Of a DNA stretch of 64,000 nucleotides, positions 23,703 through 35,243 are shown piece by piece. The position numbers were made by a program, and so were the translations under genes. Within the stretch, counting starts at the first letter, position 1, and each line of letters opens with the position of its first letter. Source of the DNA: Sodiomyces alkalinus F11 (Eukaryota > Ascomycota > Sordariomycetes > Glomerellales > Plectosphaerellaceae); NCBI RefSeq assembly GCF_003711515.1, contig NW_021167090.1, forward strand, positions 379,346-443,345, given 5' to 3'. The notes below the pieces were generated by a model. The model had not been told where the DNA came from. It searched no databases and saw nothing but the letters and a program-made list of their open reading frames with translations.

Positions 23703-26700
23703 TTATCGACGATCGATACAGGCAGCGAAAAGCTCATCCACAAACGTCTTGGCCTCGGCGTCTGAGACTCCTAGTGCCTGCACATTCGACACCTGCGTCA
23801 CCACCCCCGTATGGACCTTGTCCCTCATTGTACCGATCGTGGGTGACAGCTGGTTCATCTCGATGGCGGCCCCGCCGTCAGCCCCACCGTGACTCCCGGG
23901 TGCTGCGACTGACCCGCTGTCAACATGCGTGATCTCCCCGCCTGTTCCCTCGTCGTCGTCGCGGCTCTCTTTCCGAGTCAGCGTCCTTGTGAGCTCGCCC
24001 GATCCGGATGCCGATGGCGGCGGCGATGTCGTGTCCTCCTGTGCATCTTGAACCTCAACCCGGATCTCCTCCGAAACCATGATGCCTCCGCGATTCGTCA
24101 CCATGGTTGCCGTCTCGTTTTGTGTATATCCTGGCGGCGTGTCAAAGGAGCTGCCCACTGAATGGGGCTCGCTTCCCCGCCGATTTGTCCACAGCTTCAA
24201 CGTCGATCCTGTGTCATGCGAATTGCTGGCTGAAGACTCCCGACGGGTTGTTGGGATGGGGTTCCCATCTCCGTCCACGGGATAGGATAATCTCGACCTT
24301 TCGGAGCGGCGCAAACGAGTCGGAACGACCCGACGAAAGAGGACAGCTTCCCGTCCTTTCTTCTGTGCCCCAGGTTTCCCCTTCCCGGACCACGTGGATT
24401 GTAGTATGGGTGAGAAATCCCTGTGCACCGACTGGGCAAATGCCAATTGGTGATTTGTGCTGTTCCCCACAAACTGGCATGTCTTGAAGAAGCTCAGCGG
24501 CACAAATTCGCATCTTGAGTCCTCAAACTTGACATGGATTGGGACGACGAGACGGAAGACGATCATGTAGCTTGGCAACTGGCGTGAACTTTCACTGCCC
24601 TGGATGGGTGTCGGCACCGTCACTACGCTGGACACCAGCAGGGCATCGTTGAAGACAGGGTCATCGATCAGCCCACGCATCTCATTTAGTCCGTCCAACA
24701 ACTGCAAAATGAAGGTGGCCTCCCGGTTTGTCGCCGCCTTGGTCTCTTCCGACCTCAAAGAGAGCATGGAGACAGACGTGCCGTCCAGCTGCTTCAGACT
24801 ATCCTTCTGCCACTGTTCGACGCGTCTGAGAGGTAACCGCACGCTCGGAAGAAGGTTGCGGGCGCCCTTTCGCACCAGCACGTCGAAACCGTACCGGCCA
24901 ACGCGAGCTTGGATGCCAAAAAGCCCGAGGTGCACTCCCGGTTCCAGGTATCTCGGTCCCTTCGCGTATGCGGCCATGTTTCGCAGCTTCGACTCGACGT
25001 CGCCGGACTTGATCTGCATACCGGAACCGATGATGCCGCTGACCTGTCGAAGTTCGGCGAATCGATAGCCCGCCGCCTCCAGGCGCTGAATGACCCTTTC
25101 ATTATCCAGCTGGCGGACTAGGAACATCAGGGATCCCCGGCCTACTTCGTTCTGCTTCCGCCTCTGCTGCAGACCTTTCTCCGCGTGGTCGTCGGCCTCG
25201 CTCGCGTTCGCCTCCTGGGTCGTAATATTTGCGCGTTGGGCGTTTTCCGTGTTCTTCTGGGCTCGGCTCACGGGTCCTCTTGCGCCTCCTCCCGTTGGCA
25301 AGATCTCATCCCAGAGCACGCCAACCGAACTCAGTTGTTCCTTCAACTTGTCGGCGAGGCCGACGGCCGCGAGACAGAACAGCTCCCTCAGCACCGTGTC
25401 ATACTGCGGAATGACCTCGCCCTCTTTGTCGATGAGCTGGACCTCCAAGTTGGAATCCCTGTCTCGGCCCGTCGTTGGCAAGCTTGCGAGGTGGCTCGCC
25501 ATTCCACCCACAAACGGCGAGACGCTGGTCCAGTCTCGGGTGACTCGGAACATCCAGAGGAAGAGCGGGTGGGCCGTGCTAAATGTGTCGGTAGCGTCTC
25601 GCTCGACGAACATGTCCGTGATCTTCTCGGTGGGGAGCAAACCCTCGGGGTTCACGAGGATGCGGCCGTGCTGGTCGAAGACTGCCGCTGCCAGCACGAC
25701 CTGCTGTGCCTTGCTCGCGTAACGTCGCATTACGCGGGCCGTATATATCGCTACGCCAGCCATTACTGAACAGGCGCATACTGACTACAATTTCCGCCCT
25801 TCTTGTCAGTGAACGTTGTCCACAATTCCCCCCTGTCTTTTGAACAAAATTTTTTTTTTGAAGAATGAAATGAAAATAAAAGGGGTCTGGAAGGTCAAGT
25901 CGTGAAAACCAGTACTCTGCTTACCAGGCAGATAACCACAATGACAGTGATATCTCTCGATAGCCCCGTCTCACGATTGAGACTCTTGAGTCGGTATTCG
26001 GTTCCCGTGGCGGCGCACCAATGCATACCGGACACGGCGCCGGCCAGCACAACGGAACAAGCGCCTCGTTTCCACCACGTGTTCGTCCAGGTTGCGCGAA
26101 AGACGAAGAACAGAGCCAGAGACACGATGCTGGCGGCCACGGCGATGATGGCCGAACCGAGGACATTGGACAGTCTGTAGATGCAGTCATAATTCGAGAC
26201 GGAATATTCGCCCAGGTAGTGCATCCCGCAGATGGCGGCACCGGCGAGGACGCCACCTGCTGTGACTCGCCACCAAGAGACGATGTTGTTGATGCCAATG
26301 GCAAGGAAGGCCCCGAGCAACACCACGATGGGGACGAAGAAGGACACGGCTGTGAAGCTGCTGGAGTAGGCAATCTGCAATTGGCGTTCGCCGTTGGCTA
26401 TGTGGATGGCGCGGTTACCGATGAAGTGCTACTGCGTGTCAGACGACGGCTATTCGGACTCCCTCTTCTGGGTGCACATTCCCACATACCATGCACCAGA
26501 TAGCAATACCACCCATGGAAACGGCTGAAGTCACCAAGAGCAGACTTGATCGGGGTTAGCTCTGCATCCCAAGGCACGAAAGGAAGGATATAGTTGCGTC
26601 AAGTGAGCCGCCATACTGGTTGAATTTTCCCTTGTGCGAGGTTCGCCGGTTGAGGAGCTCGAGAGTGCAAGCGGCCCCGATGAAACTGACAAGATAACTC

Positions 26701-26783
26701 AGAGCTATGAACCCGGGGCTGAAAGAGCGAGGGACCACGAGGCCCTCATATCTCGAGAGGAGGTCGTCCGGAATTCCGGACAT
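23703..26783 (-). CDS. MHYT-domain integral membrane sensor protein
   Basis: Four exons on the minus strand, 26783-26617, 26544-26490, 26428-25925 and 25784-23703, give 935 residues. The start is the first ATG of the frame (MSGIPDDLLSRYEG). Introns are 72, 61 and 140 nt; the last has a ctgac branch site. The N-terminal 250 residues are a membrane domain of about seven helices carrying the MHYT repeats: WCMHFIGN, CGMHYLGEYS and SGMHWCAATG. A long cytosolic part follows (AQQVVLAAAVFDQHGRILV), as in fungal MHYT proteins, then Ser/Thr-rich stretches and a conserved tail EAKTFVDELFAACIDRR. In bacteria MHYT domains are proposed to sense O2, CO or NO through bound copper. The fungal role is not established. 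An E-box site lies about 720 bp upstream. Confidence 0.85.
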
Positions 26784-27501
26784 GATGGGCGAAGACGACG
26801 TGGTTGAGATGCGATGGCCCGGAACATCCGCGGTTCCCAACGACGTGGATGTTGATGAAAATCACGAGAGACAATGAACACCAAACAGACGAGATCCAGG
26901 GATGGGAAGGACGATCTTCTCCCAGCTCTCTTGGTTGTAGGAGGCACACGGGGCAACATATTACATGTACGAAGTAGAAGGGGGGTGGAGGGGGATCATA
27001 GGTTTAAGACATCGCATGGTAGGTGATACAACGATCGAGGTCCCCATGAGCGCCGCACAGAACCGTCTGAACTTCCATCGAGCTAAAGACGTCCAGCCAG
27101 GGGTCTCTCGACGGCCCTCCTGCAAGGGTCAACAACTACACAGCTTGGCTTCGGTCTTCAGTGTGTGTGTGGGAAAGGGGGGGGGGGGTTCCAAGAGCCC
27201 TGGTCAAGGCTCCCGGTACTGCTTGTCCTCGAGGGTTTCCGCTGGTGACTGCAGGAGGGCCTAGAATGGAGTCAACCTGTCGACCATGGTCAGAAAAGCA
27301 TACCGGTAACTACCTTACTTCGTTCGTACATAGCGCCCTTATGATGGTGGGCCAGATCGCCGATAGCTTGGGCCTAAATTAGCCTCTAGTCGGCCACCAC
27401 CCCTCCCCCAAGTCGATGCGGCTTAGTAGGTGCGTAGCGTAGGTTGTCGAAGCGAAGGACGACGGGGGCCCCTATGCGTAGGCTGGGCTTGCTGGATATG
27501 A

Positions 27502-27510
27502 ATCACGTGA
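27502..27510. promoter_or_regulatory. E-box-like ATCACGTGA site
   Basis: TCACGTGA core about 720 bp upstream of the MHYT gene on the minus strand. Same word as at 5474, 23374, 52444 and 60949. Confidence 0.4.
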
Positions 27511-27914
27511 CTGCCTCTGCTCTTCTTAGTTTCCTTTCCTTTTACTATCTATCTTGCGCGGATTAGAGCATGCGCTAGATTAATAATGCGGGCAATAGTC
27601 GACGGCGTGTCTCACAAGGAAGACTAGACAAGACTTTTCTTTTCTTTTTCTTCTTTTGCCGTTTCAATGGGGAGTCAAACGGGCAAAAACAAGGACTAAC
27701 GACTCATGATGATGATATGTGGACAAAACAGAGGTGCAAAAAAAAAAAAAAAAAGAAGAAGAAGTCTGGGCTAGGCCGACCGATTAGTCCGCAGTGAGGG
27801 GACCCAGGGGCTTGACGATGATAACAAGGCTCTTTTGAAGCGTATGCCACCTACACGTGCTGATGGACCACGAACGCTTCCCGACTTCGGTTTCAGAACG
27901 AGAGGGTCTACTAA

Positions 27915-27932
27915 GTACGTTGTACAACGTAC
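27915..27932. repeat. 18-bp perfect palindrome
   Basis: GTACGTTGTACAACGTAC equals its own reverse complement. It lies in an intergenic region rich in GTAC and ACGT words. A dimeric regulator site is possible but not shown. Confidence 0.7.
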
Positions 27933-29228
27933 CTTTAGGGCGAACTTTCAAGCCTATAGTATGTACACTTACCTTACAAAGTACGCTATCAGCCGCTACT
28001 CCACTAGCCCTCTTGCGCCCTGACCCAGCATATCGGTTAAAGCTGTTCGCAGGCGGGGCAAAAGGCCAAAAGGGTGAACGTGACGGGGAGAGTGGGGTCT
28101 TCCAGAGTAAGGAACCAGGTAAAATGCAATACAACGTACACGTGTAGGTACGGAAGACGAAGGAAGGGGGACGGAAACAGCGGAAACACGATGTCGCTTA
28201 TCAACCACCCCGGTCGGTCTTTTGGTATGGGATGGCGATCTGGGCGATGCGAACCAGGGGTCGGGCATCGCGGCGCTATGCAGACAGACGCCCGGTCGAT
28301 GGGACATTATCGCTTTTCTCGGATCTCTGCGGCGCGCCATCGACAAGCCGGACAGGGGATCACCACGTTGCCGTTCGGATTCGAGGCTTTGAGGCTCTTC
28401 AACTGGGCGATAACTGGTGGGCCTGGGGATATATGTAATTACGAAGTACGTTGTAATCATGGTTTAGTAGGTTCAGAAAGCAAACGAACCCTCGAACCTT
28501 TCTCCAGGGGGGAACAGAAAAGAGTGTGATCAAGACTGGAAAAGATGTACCCAAGACATGTCGTTCCTATCTATAAGATCCCCTAGGCATTGCCGGCGTG
28601 CTTGCTAAAGGACGCCACCGAGGCCATAGAGCGCGGCTGGGATGAGAAACACTATCAACGGTGCAGCCGGTGGCATGAGGAGATGAGGTCAGTGGCCAAA
28701 AGGAACCGGGGTGGCCCCCCCCCCGCCATCTCGAAGCTGAAGTTCACGGGCTAGATAAAAGGTCCGAAAGGTCAGGGCAGACGACGGCGAGTACCGGTGA
28801 AGCAAGGGATTAGGCGTCGGGGGGACAGAAAGCTTTCTGTCCCCATGGCGGCGGATCATCGAGAAAAGCACATGAAGAAAAAGTAATAATGCACCTCGCG
28901 TGTGATGGGCAACTTGGCGTCCGATCCAGCTGGTCGATCAGGGGGTGCTTGGGGGAGGGGGATGATGTTTCCACGTCATAATACATATGGGCTCGTTTCT
29001 TTTTCGTTTTCTCCCCCGTCTTTGCTCTTTTTCATCGGCCCTACTATATGTACGTGTGACAGACAGTCGGCATCGATGGGCCAGATCCCGGAAAGATGGA
29101 AATAGAAATAATAATAAAAAAGTTGACGGGCGACTCTCGGTCTCGGGCCTTTGCGAGGAATTTGACAGGGGGAAAAAGAAAGAGAAAAGATTGATGGAGG
29201 AGTGATGCCGGTATGGTGTACTTCGTAT

Positions 29229-29303
29229 TACTCGTGCCACGCCCCACTTACTAAGCTGGGTGAGTGCCAAACGAACCAAAATAAATGGGGCGTGGCACGA
29301 GTA
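29229..29303. repeat. 18-bp inverted repeat with 39-nt loop
   Basis: The arm at 29229-29246 is the exact reverse complement of the arm at 29286-29303 (TACTCGTGCCACGCCCCA). The GC-rich arms could fold as a strong hairpin in RNA or be the ends of a miniature inverted-repeat element. It lies about 440 bp before the CIA1 start. Confidence 0.8.
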
Positions 29304-29741
29304 CTCCGTAGATGCGAGCAACCGTTACATGCCTTATCGCTTGGTTTCAGCCACCATCAAGCCACAGGTGGGGCCGTGGTCTTATCGTTATCACCCCACC
29401 TGCAACGACAACGGCACGACAATTGCTCGCGATCGATTTTCTTCCCCGCCATTGAATCACTAAAAACATGCTGCTCATCACCCATAGCTACATGTGATCA
29501 CGCCCCAGTCCACCAGACAAGTGCAATCACTACGCCGAATACGTCGTTCCCTTGTTTCTGTGTTAATTCTTCTATCCAGTCTCTCACGGCATCACGGCAC
29601 CCATTAACTGGCCAACTAGCCACCCCGCCGAGACATCCGGGATATCGGCCCCTCCATCCTACTTCTCCGGCTCCCAAACGACCCTCCGCTTTCTACCCCG
29701 GGCCTCTTAGTCATATCGCCTTACTTGTTTCCGACCTCGGT

Positions 29742-31280
29742 ATGCCGTCCACCGATGCGACGCCTGTCCCGGCGGGCGACAACCCCCCGCTCCCTTTAGC
29801 CGTCCAGTTGACCGCTCTGCCCCCCTTTAAGCCGGACCTCTACGAACGAGCCTGGTCCTCGATACCTCACCCGACCCTCCCCCTCCTGGCCACCACCCAC
29901 GGCAAGACCGTCACCGTATTCTCCCTCTCCACGCTCTCCGCCCATAGCACGCTGACCGGGGGTCACTCCCGCTCCGTCCGCTCCGCCTGTTGGAAGCCGA
30001 ACCTGCCACCCCACCAGCTCTGCCTCGTCACCGCCAGCTTCGACGCCACTGCCGCCCTTTGGCGCTGGGACGGCGAGCTCCCCTTTGCCGCCGCCGCAGC
30101 TTCCTCCACCGATGGCCCCGCCGAACCCACCCTGGAAACCGAAGTGATTTCCCCCTCCGCCCGAGCATCACGCCCTTCTTCCTTCGACCCCGACCCCGAC
30201 TCCGACACAGACCGAGCCGACGACACCAACAACAGCGGTGACGGCAGCAATAACAAAGACTGGGAGTTCACCCTCGTGCTCGAGGGCCACGACTCGGAGA
30301 TCAAATCGGCCGTCTTCTCCCCCTCGGGCGCCCACCTCGCCACCTGCAGCCGCGACCAGTCCGTCTGGATCTGGGAAGACATCGGCGCCTCCGAGCACGA
30401 CGACGAGTGGGAGACCGTCGCCGTCCTGACCGAGCACGAAGGCGACGTCAAATCCCTCGCCTGGTGCCCCGACGTCCCCGGCCGCTCCGTCCGCCGCGGC
30501 GTCTACGGCCCGGACGTCCTCGCCTCCGCCAGCTACGACTCCACCGTCCGCATCTGGCGCGAGGACGCCGACGGCGACTGGGTCTGCGTCGCCGTCCTGG
30601 AGGGCCACGAGGGGACTGTCTGGGGCGTGCAGTGGGAGCCCCGCCCAAGGTCCGACAGCCGTTTCCCGCGCCTCGTGACCTACTCTGCTGACGGCACCAT
30701 ACGGGTCTGGACCCTCCGCCAGGATGAGGATGACGAGGAGGAGGAGAAGGAGGAGAAGGAGGAGAACGAAGAGGACGGCGACGGGGAAGATGGTCGAGGG
30801 AACCGACGTGCCGCTGGAGCGGGACGAGCAGGGGCAGTCGGTGGTTTCGGATTCGGCCTGGGCGGCATCCCCAACACCATGCGCAGGTCCCTGCGGGAGG
30901 AATGGTACTGTTCCGCCATCCTCCCTGCCGCCCACACCAGGGACGTCTACTCGGTTACCTGGAGCGCCACCACCGGTCTCGTCGCCAGCACCGGCGGGGA
31001 CGGCGTCATTGCCATCTACGGCGAGGATGACGGCGCCCAAGGGCCGGACGGGGATGGCGACGGCAAGGCCAAAAGTGAGCCTGGACCTGGCCAGTGGCGC
31101 GTCTTGACCACGATCAAGAACGCACACGGCCCTTATGAGGTCAACCACATCACCTGGTGTCGCCGATACGACCCGGGTGCGGAGCGCAAGGGAGAGGAGG
31201 AAATGTTGGTCACGACTGGAGACGAGGGCCTTGTTCGTCCCTGGCAGGTGACAATACCTACCACATCTACCCCTATATAG
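29742..31280 (+). CDS. CIA1: Cytosolic iron-sulfur protein assembly protein, WD40 propeller
   Basis: Single exon, 512 residues, starting at the ATG that opens MPSTDATPVP. The order of WD-type blades fits CIA1/CIAO1: an N-terminal HSRSVRSACW blade, EGHDSEIKSAVFSPSG with CSRDQSVWIWE, EHEGDVKSLAWCPD with ASYDSTVRIWRED, EGHEGTVWGVQWEP with TYSADGTIRVW, AHTRDVYSVTW and AHGPYEVNHITWC. CIA1 is the adaptor of the CIA targeting complex, which hands Fe-S clusters to cytosolic and nuclear apoproteins such as DNA polymerases and XPD-type helicases. Two long insertions interrupt the propeller: an Asp/Ser/Asn-rich one after blade 2 and a Glu-rich then Gly-rich one near residue 330. That makes it much longer than the roughly 330-residue yeast protein. 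It is divergent from the MHYT gene. Confidence 0.9.
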   Translation: MPSTDATPVPAGDNPPLPLAVQLTALPPFKPDLYERAWSSIPHPTLPLLATTHGKTVTVFSLSTLSAHSTLTGGHSRSVRSACWKPNLPPHQLCLVTASFDATAALWRWDGELPFAAAAASSTDGPAEPTLETEVISPSARASRPSSFDPDPDSDTDRADDTNNSGDGSNNKDWEFTLVLEGHDSEIKSAVFSPSGAHLATCSRDQSVWIWEDIGASEHDDEWETVAVLTEHEGDVKSLAWCPDVPGRSVRRGVYGPDVLASASYDSTVRIWREDADGDWVCVAVLEGHEGTVWGVQWEPRPRSDSRFPRLVTYSADGTIRVWTLRQDEDDEEEEKEEKEENEEDGDGEDGRGNRRAAGAGRAGAVGGFGFGLGGIPNTMRRSLREEWYCSAILPAAHTRDVYSVTWSATTGLVASTGGDGVIAIYGEDDGAQGPDGDGDGKAKSEPGPGQWRVLTTIKNAHGPYEVNHITWCRRYDPGAERKGEEEMLVTTGDEGLVRPWQVTIPTTSTPI

Positions 31281-31956
31281 ACTAAGGTAGACGAAGCTGT
31301 TCTTGGAAGATGCATTCGACATGATTACTACCAACACCACTTCCATCTTCCTCTAGAGAAAAGCATATAACATGTGGCTTATCTCAAAACCATGTCACTC
31401 ACTCATAGGACATTGCGGGCAGTTCTAACAAACCAAAATTCAACATTGGCAATGGCTATACGGATAACACCTCTTTTTTACACTACACGAGCAGCTTTGT
31501 CCCAGCCAGGCACAGGATTCCGCCCCTTTCCTTTTTTTTTTCCTTCGCTTTTTTTTGGCCCCCGCCTCGGGTGAGTCTTCCCTATCCCATCATACCCTTT
31601 GGCAGGAACCAGAGGGGAATAGATATCAAGTCCCGTGGCTGATCCAAAGTTGCTCCTCCTGCCGTAAACCCCACGGCATAACTTCAGCACTGGGATAGAG
31701 AGACCAATGCGTCTATAAATGTTGTAGACAACCCTGGTTATTTTACCCCCCCCTTCCTGTCAGACGCAAACGGCCCGACGAAGAAAACAAAAACAAAAAT
31801 AAGACAATACCGGATTATATGCGCCCGCAGTCGCGTCCCCTTGCATGTTGGTTTTTTCTCTCCCGCTTCTTTCAAATGCTGCCACTTGTCACAGTTTCTC
31901 TTTTCAGACCGTGCCATTTCCATTGACCGATGCGAAAAAGCCCAAGTCTTTCTTTC
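31281..31956. other. Intergenic region between convergent CIA1 and KGD1
   Basis: 3' UTRs of both genes with T-rich runs (about 31530-31555); no gene seen. Confidence 0.6.
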
Positions 31957-34900
31957 TTACTGGCCCTTCAGCTTGTCCTGCTTGACGCTAAAGGCCATGT
32001 CCAGGAACTCCTGCTCCTCCCTCGTATGTAGACCCTTGTTACCGGCGGCGACGGAAGCGCTTGGGTTGCGGCCGGCGTACATGACGTGCTTGCGATCATG
32101 GTGTTCGGTATGGTTGAGAATGGTCTCGATACGGGGCTGGGCAAAGCTCCAAGCACCGGCGTTGAGGGGCTCCTCCTGGCACCAGACGACGGTCTCCGCG
32201 TTGGGGTACATGTCGAGGTTCTCCCTTAGCTGCTGCCAGGGGAAGGGATTCAGCTGCTCAATGCGGGTGATGGCGACATCGTCGATCTTGTGCTGGGCGC
32301 GGTGCTTGTGGAGCGCGGCCCAGACCTGGCCAGAGCAGAGAATGACGCGCTTGATCTCCTCGGGGGCCTTGATAGCGCCCGTCTTGTGTTCGGGGTCGGC
32401 AATGATCCACTGGAACGCCGACTCGCCGACGAATTCTTCGACGTCAGAACGGGCAAGAGGATGGCGAAGGAGAGCCTTGGAGAAGATGATGATAAGAGCT
32501 GGAGTACGTGTTAGCATGTCCCTTTTTTCTCTCTGCCTTTTTTTTGCTTCTTTCTTCTGGTTTTCCTTTTTTCCTTTTTCCTTTTTTTTTTTTTTTTTTT
32601 TTTTTTGTGAGGAGGGAAGTGAAACTTACGCTTGCGGAACTGCCTGTGCATCTGTCGGCGCAGGACGTGGAACAAATTGGAGGGAGTGGTCATGTGTACG
32701 ATCTGCATGTTACAATCTTGATGCTGGCGTTCAAGCTTCTCCGGGGACGGGAAGATGCGCGGGTCTTCGTTGCATAGCTGCAGGAAGCGTTCGAGGCGGG
32801 CCGACGAGTGCTCGGGACCCTGGCCATCGTATCCGTGGGGCAGGGACATGACGAGGCCTGTCCTCTGCATCCACTTGACCTCGCCCGAGGCGATGAACTG
32901 GTCGATGATGCACTGCGCGTTGTTGGCGAAGTCGCCGAACTGCGCCTCCCACATGACCAGGGCGTTCGGAGAGGTCAACGAGTAGCCGTACTCGAAGCCG
33001 AGGGCGCCAAACTCGCTGAGCGAAGAATTGGAAATGACAAACTTGCCCTGCTTCTCGCTAATGTGCTGGAGGGGCGTGTAGGTGTCTTCGGTCTCTTGGT
33101 CATGGAAGACGGCGTGACGCTGCGAGAAGGTACCACGCTCGACGTCCTGGCCGGATACACGGACATGGCTTCCTTCGCGGACGAGAGTGCCGAAAGCGAG
33201 GGCCTCGGCCGTGGGGAAATCGATGTTCTTGCCCTCGATGACGGACTTGCTGCGGTTGGCCAGAATCCTCTTGAGGTTGCGGTGGACGTTGAAGCCCTCG
33301 GGGGCGCTGCCGATAATCTCGCCCACGTTCTGGAGGACATCGCGGTCGACGCTGGTGGGGTTATGCGGCAGGACCTCGGTAGCGAGCTCCTTGGGCGACT
33401 TGAAGCCGTTCCAGGCTGAAGTGGTCCACTCCTTCGAGGTGGGCTGGTACTCCTTCGACTTGGCGAAGCTGTCCTCGAGCATGCCCCAAACCCACTTCTT
33501 GTGCTCGTCGATGTCTTCCTGGGTGAAGGTGCCGTCCTCGAGCAGCTTATCGACGTAGGTGGCGATCTGCGACTTATGCGACTGGATGCGCTTGTACATC
33601 AGGGGCTGGGTGAAGGACGGCTGGTCGGTCTCGTTGTGGCCGTACTTGCGGTAGCAGACCAGGTCAATGATGACGTCCTGCTTGTATTCAGCACGCCAGT
33701 CGGCCGCCATCTGGCACACGAAGTTAACGGCCTCGACGTCGTCGGCGTTGACGTGGAATACGGGGGCATCGATGGCCTTGGCGATGTCGGTACAGTAGGC
33801 GGTGGAACGGGCGAAGCGGGGATCGGTGGTGAAGCCGATCTGGTTGTTCACGACGAGGTGGATGGTGCCGCCCGTGGAGAAGGCAGGCAGGGAGTGGAAG
33901 CCGAGACACTCGTAGACGACACCCTGCGCGGCAAAGGCGGCGTCACCGTGGAGGAGCACGCCCATAGCGGTCTCATGCTTATCCTCGTCCTGGTTGTAGT
34001 GCTGGATAGCGCGGGTCTTGCCCAGAACGACGGGGTCTTCGGCCTCGAGATGGGAGGGGTTGGCGACAAGGGAGAGCTGGACGCGCTTGCCCGAGGGGGT
34101 GGGCCGCTCGAAGTTCATGCCGAGATGGTACTTGACGTCACCCGAACCCTCCTCCTCAGCGCCGGCCGTACCGGCGAATTCACTAAATATGGATTCGTTG
34201 GGTTTCCGAACGACGTTGCTCAGGACGTTGAGGCGACCACGGTGAGGCATACCGATGACAATGTCCTTCACGCCATAGTCCACGCTGCGGTCGATGAGGG
34301 CCTTCATGCCGGGCACGAGGGACTCGCAACCTTCGAGGCCGAATCGCTTGTCGTTGGGATACTTGGTAGCCAAGAAGGACTCGAAGCTCGAGCTCCAGAT
34401 GAGGCGGTCAAGGATGCGGCGCTTTTCGTCGATACTATATTGAAAAGGGCGGGGCACCTCGAGGCGTTCCCTCAGCCAGTCACACTTCTCACGGTCGGGG
34501 ATGTGAATGAATTCGACGCCCCAGGAGCCGCAGTAGATACGCTCGCAGGCGTCAATGATCTCGCGGAGAGTCATCTTATCCCGGCCTTCTGTCTTGAAAC
34601 GGGGCAGGATGCCAGGGCCGAGGGAATATTCGGTGTCGAGGTCCTTTTCGGCAAACCCATAGTGTTCCAAAGTCAGCTCCTTAGGCTTGATGTTACCAAA
34701 GCCCTTATTCTCGTTGGTGCGGATGCCCAGGGGATCGATCTTGGCCTTGTGGTGGCCACGAGCCTGGTAGGCGCGGACGAGAAGCTGGACCTTCAGGTGT
34801 TTGGCAACTTCCGAGTCTTCCGCGCCACCGGGACCATGGGACAGACGGGGGACGCCAAGGGTGGCATTGGGAACGAGGGGAGGAGGAGGGGTGAAAGCCT

Positions 34901-35243
34901 GCTCTATGGGCATCTCGCCTGACTCCATATTGCGGAAGTAGACCTGCCACGAGATGTGGACGCTGTCGGGATCCCGTTTCCACTGCATGTACATCTCGTC
35001 TATGTAGTTTGCGGTATTCCCTGATAGGAAGTTATCGTTGGGACTCGGGGCGTTGTCGGTGGCATTGGCATAATGCCTCTTTGTCGTCACGGCGAGGGGA
35101 CGGCGAGCTGCGGCAAGCGACCTCGGAGTGGCACGGCGCGATGACGAGGTAATGGTCGCGAAGCGGCATGACGAAGAGGAAGCTGAGCACCGGGAGCTCT
35201 GGAGCGCCCGGGAGCTTGCTTTCCTCATGGTGTTGCGCAACAT
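31957..35243 (-). CDS. KGD1: 2-oxoglutarate dehydrogenase E1 component, mitochondrial
   Basis: Two exons on the minus strand, 35243-32630 and 32498-31957, give 1051 residues, the usual family length. The intron 32629-32499 (gtaagt donor, tgctaac branch, ccag acceptor) holds a run of about 25 A on the coding strand. The joint restores [21 protein letters not shown]. The N-terminal 40 residues are Arg/Ser-rich, as in a matrix presequence. The thiamine diphosphate-binding region shows [10 protein letters not shown] and [10 protein letters not shown], and [11 protein letters not shown] is present. E1 decarboxylates 2-oxoglutarate and passes succinyl groups to the lipoyl arm of E2 in the TCA cycle. 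The gene ends with KQDKLKGQ before TAA. Confidence 0.97.
32582..32606 (+). repeat. T25 homopolymer (A25 on the coding strand) in the KGD1 intron
   Basis: About 25 consecutive T on the plus strand within the 131-nt KGD1 intron, just after the donor on the coding strand. Confidence 0.9.

Larger units (their letters stand above)
26784..29741. other. Intergenic region between divergent MHYT and CIA1 genes
   Basis: No gene is supported in nearly 3 kb. It holds an E-box (27502-27510), an A16 run near 27739, an 18-bp perfect palindrome (27915-27932), a C-rich run near 28717 and an 18-bp inverted repeat with a 39-nt loop (29229-29303). About 29480-29740 reads as a pyrimidine-rich leader of CIA1. The frame of CIA1 is open upstream to 29202, but without conserved sequence. 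Confidence 0.55.

Noticed and set aside
28074..28529. 151-codon plus-strand frame near 28 kb
   Set aside because: Overlapping frames of similar length on the other strand and no recognisable motif.
28938..29321. 127-codon minus-strand frame overlapping the hairpin
   Set aside because: Low-complexity Phe/Arg/Ser sequence from CT-rich DNA; no support.
30168..31346. Minus-strand frame (392 codons) opposite CIA1
   Set aside because: Shadow frame; low-complexity Val/Ala/Gly/Asp composition and no motif.
33501..34922. Plus-strand frame (473 codons) opposite KGD1
   Set aside because: Val/Asp/Gly-rich shadow of KGD1 codon bias; no domain.
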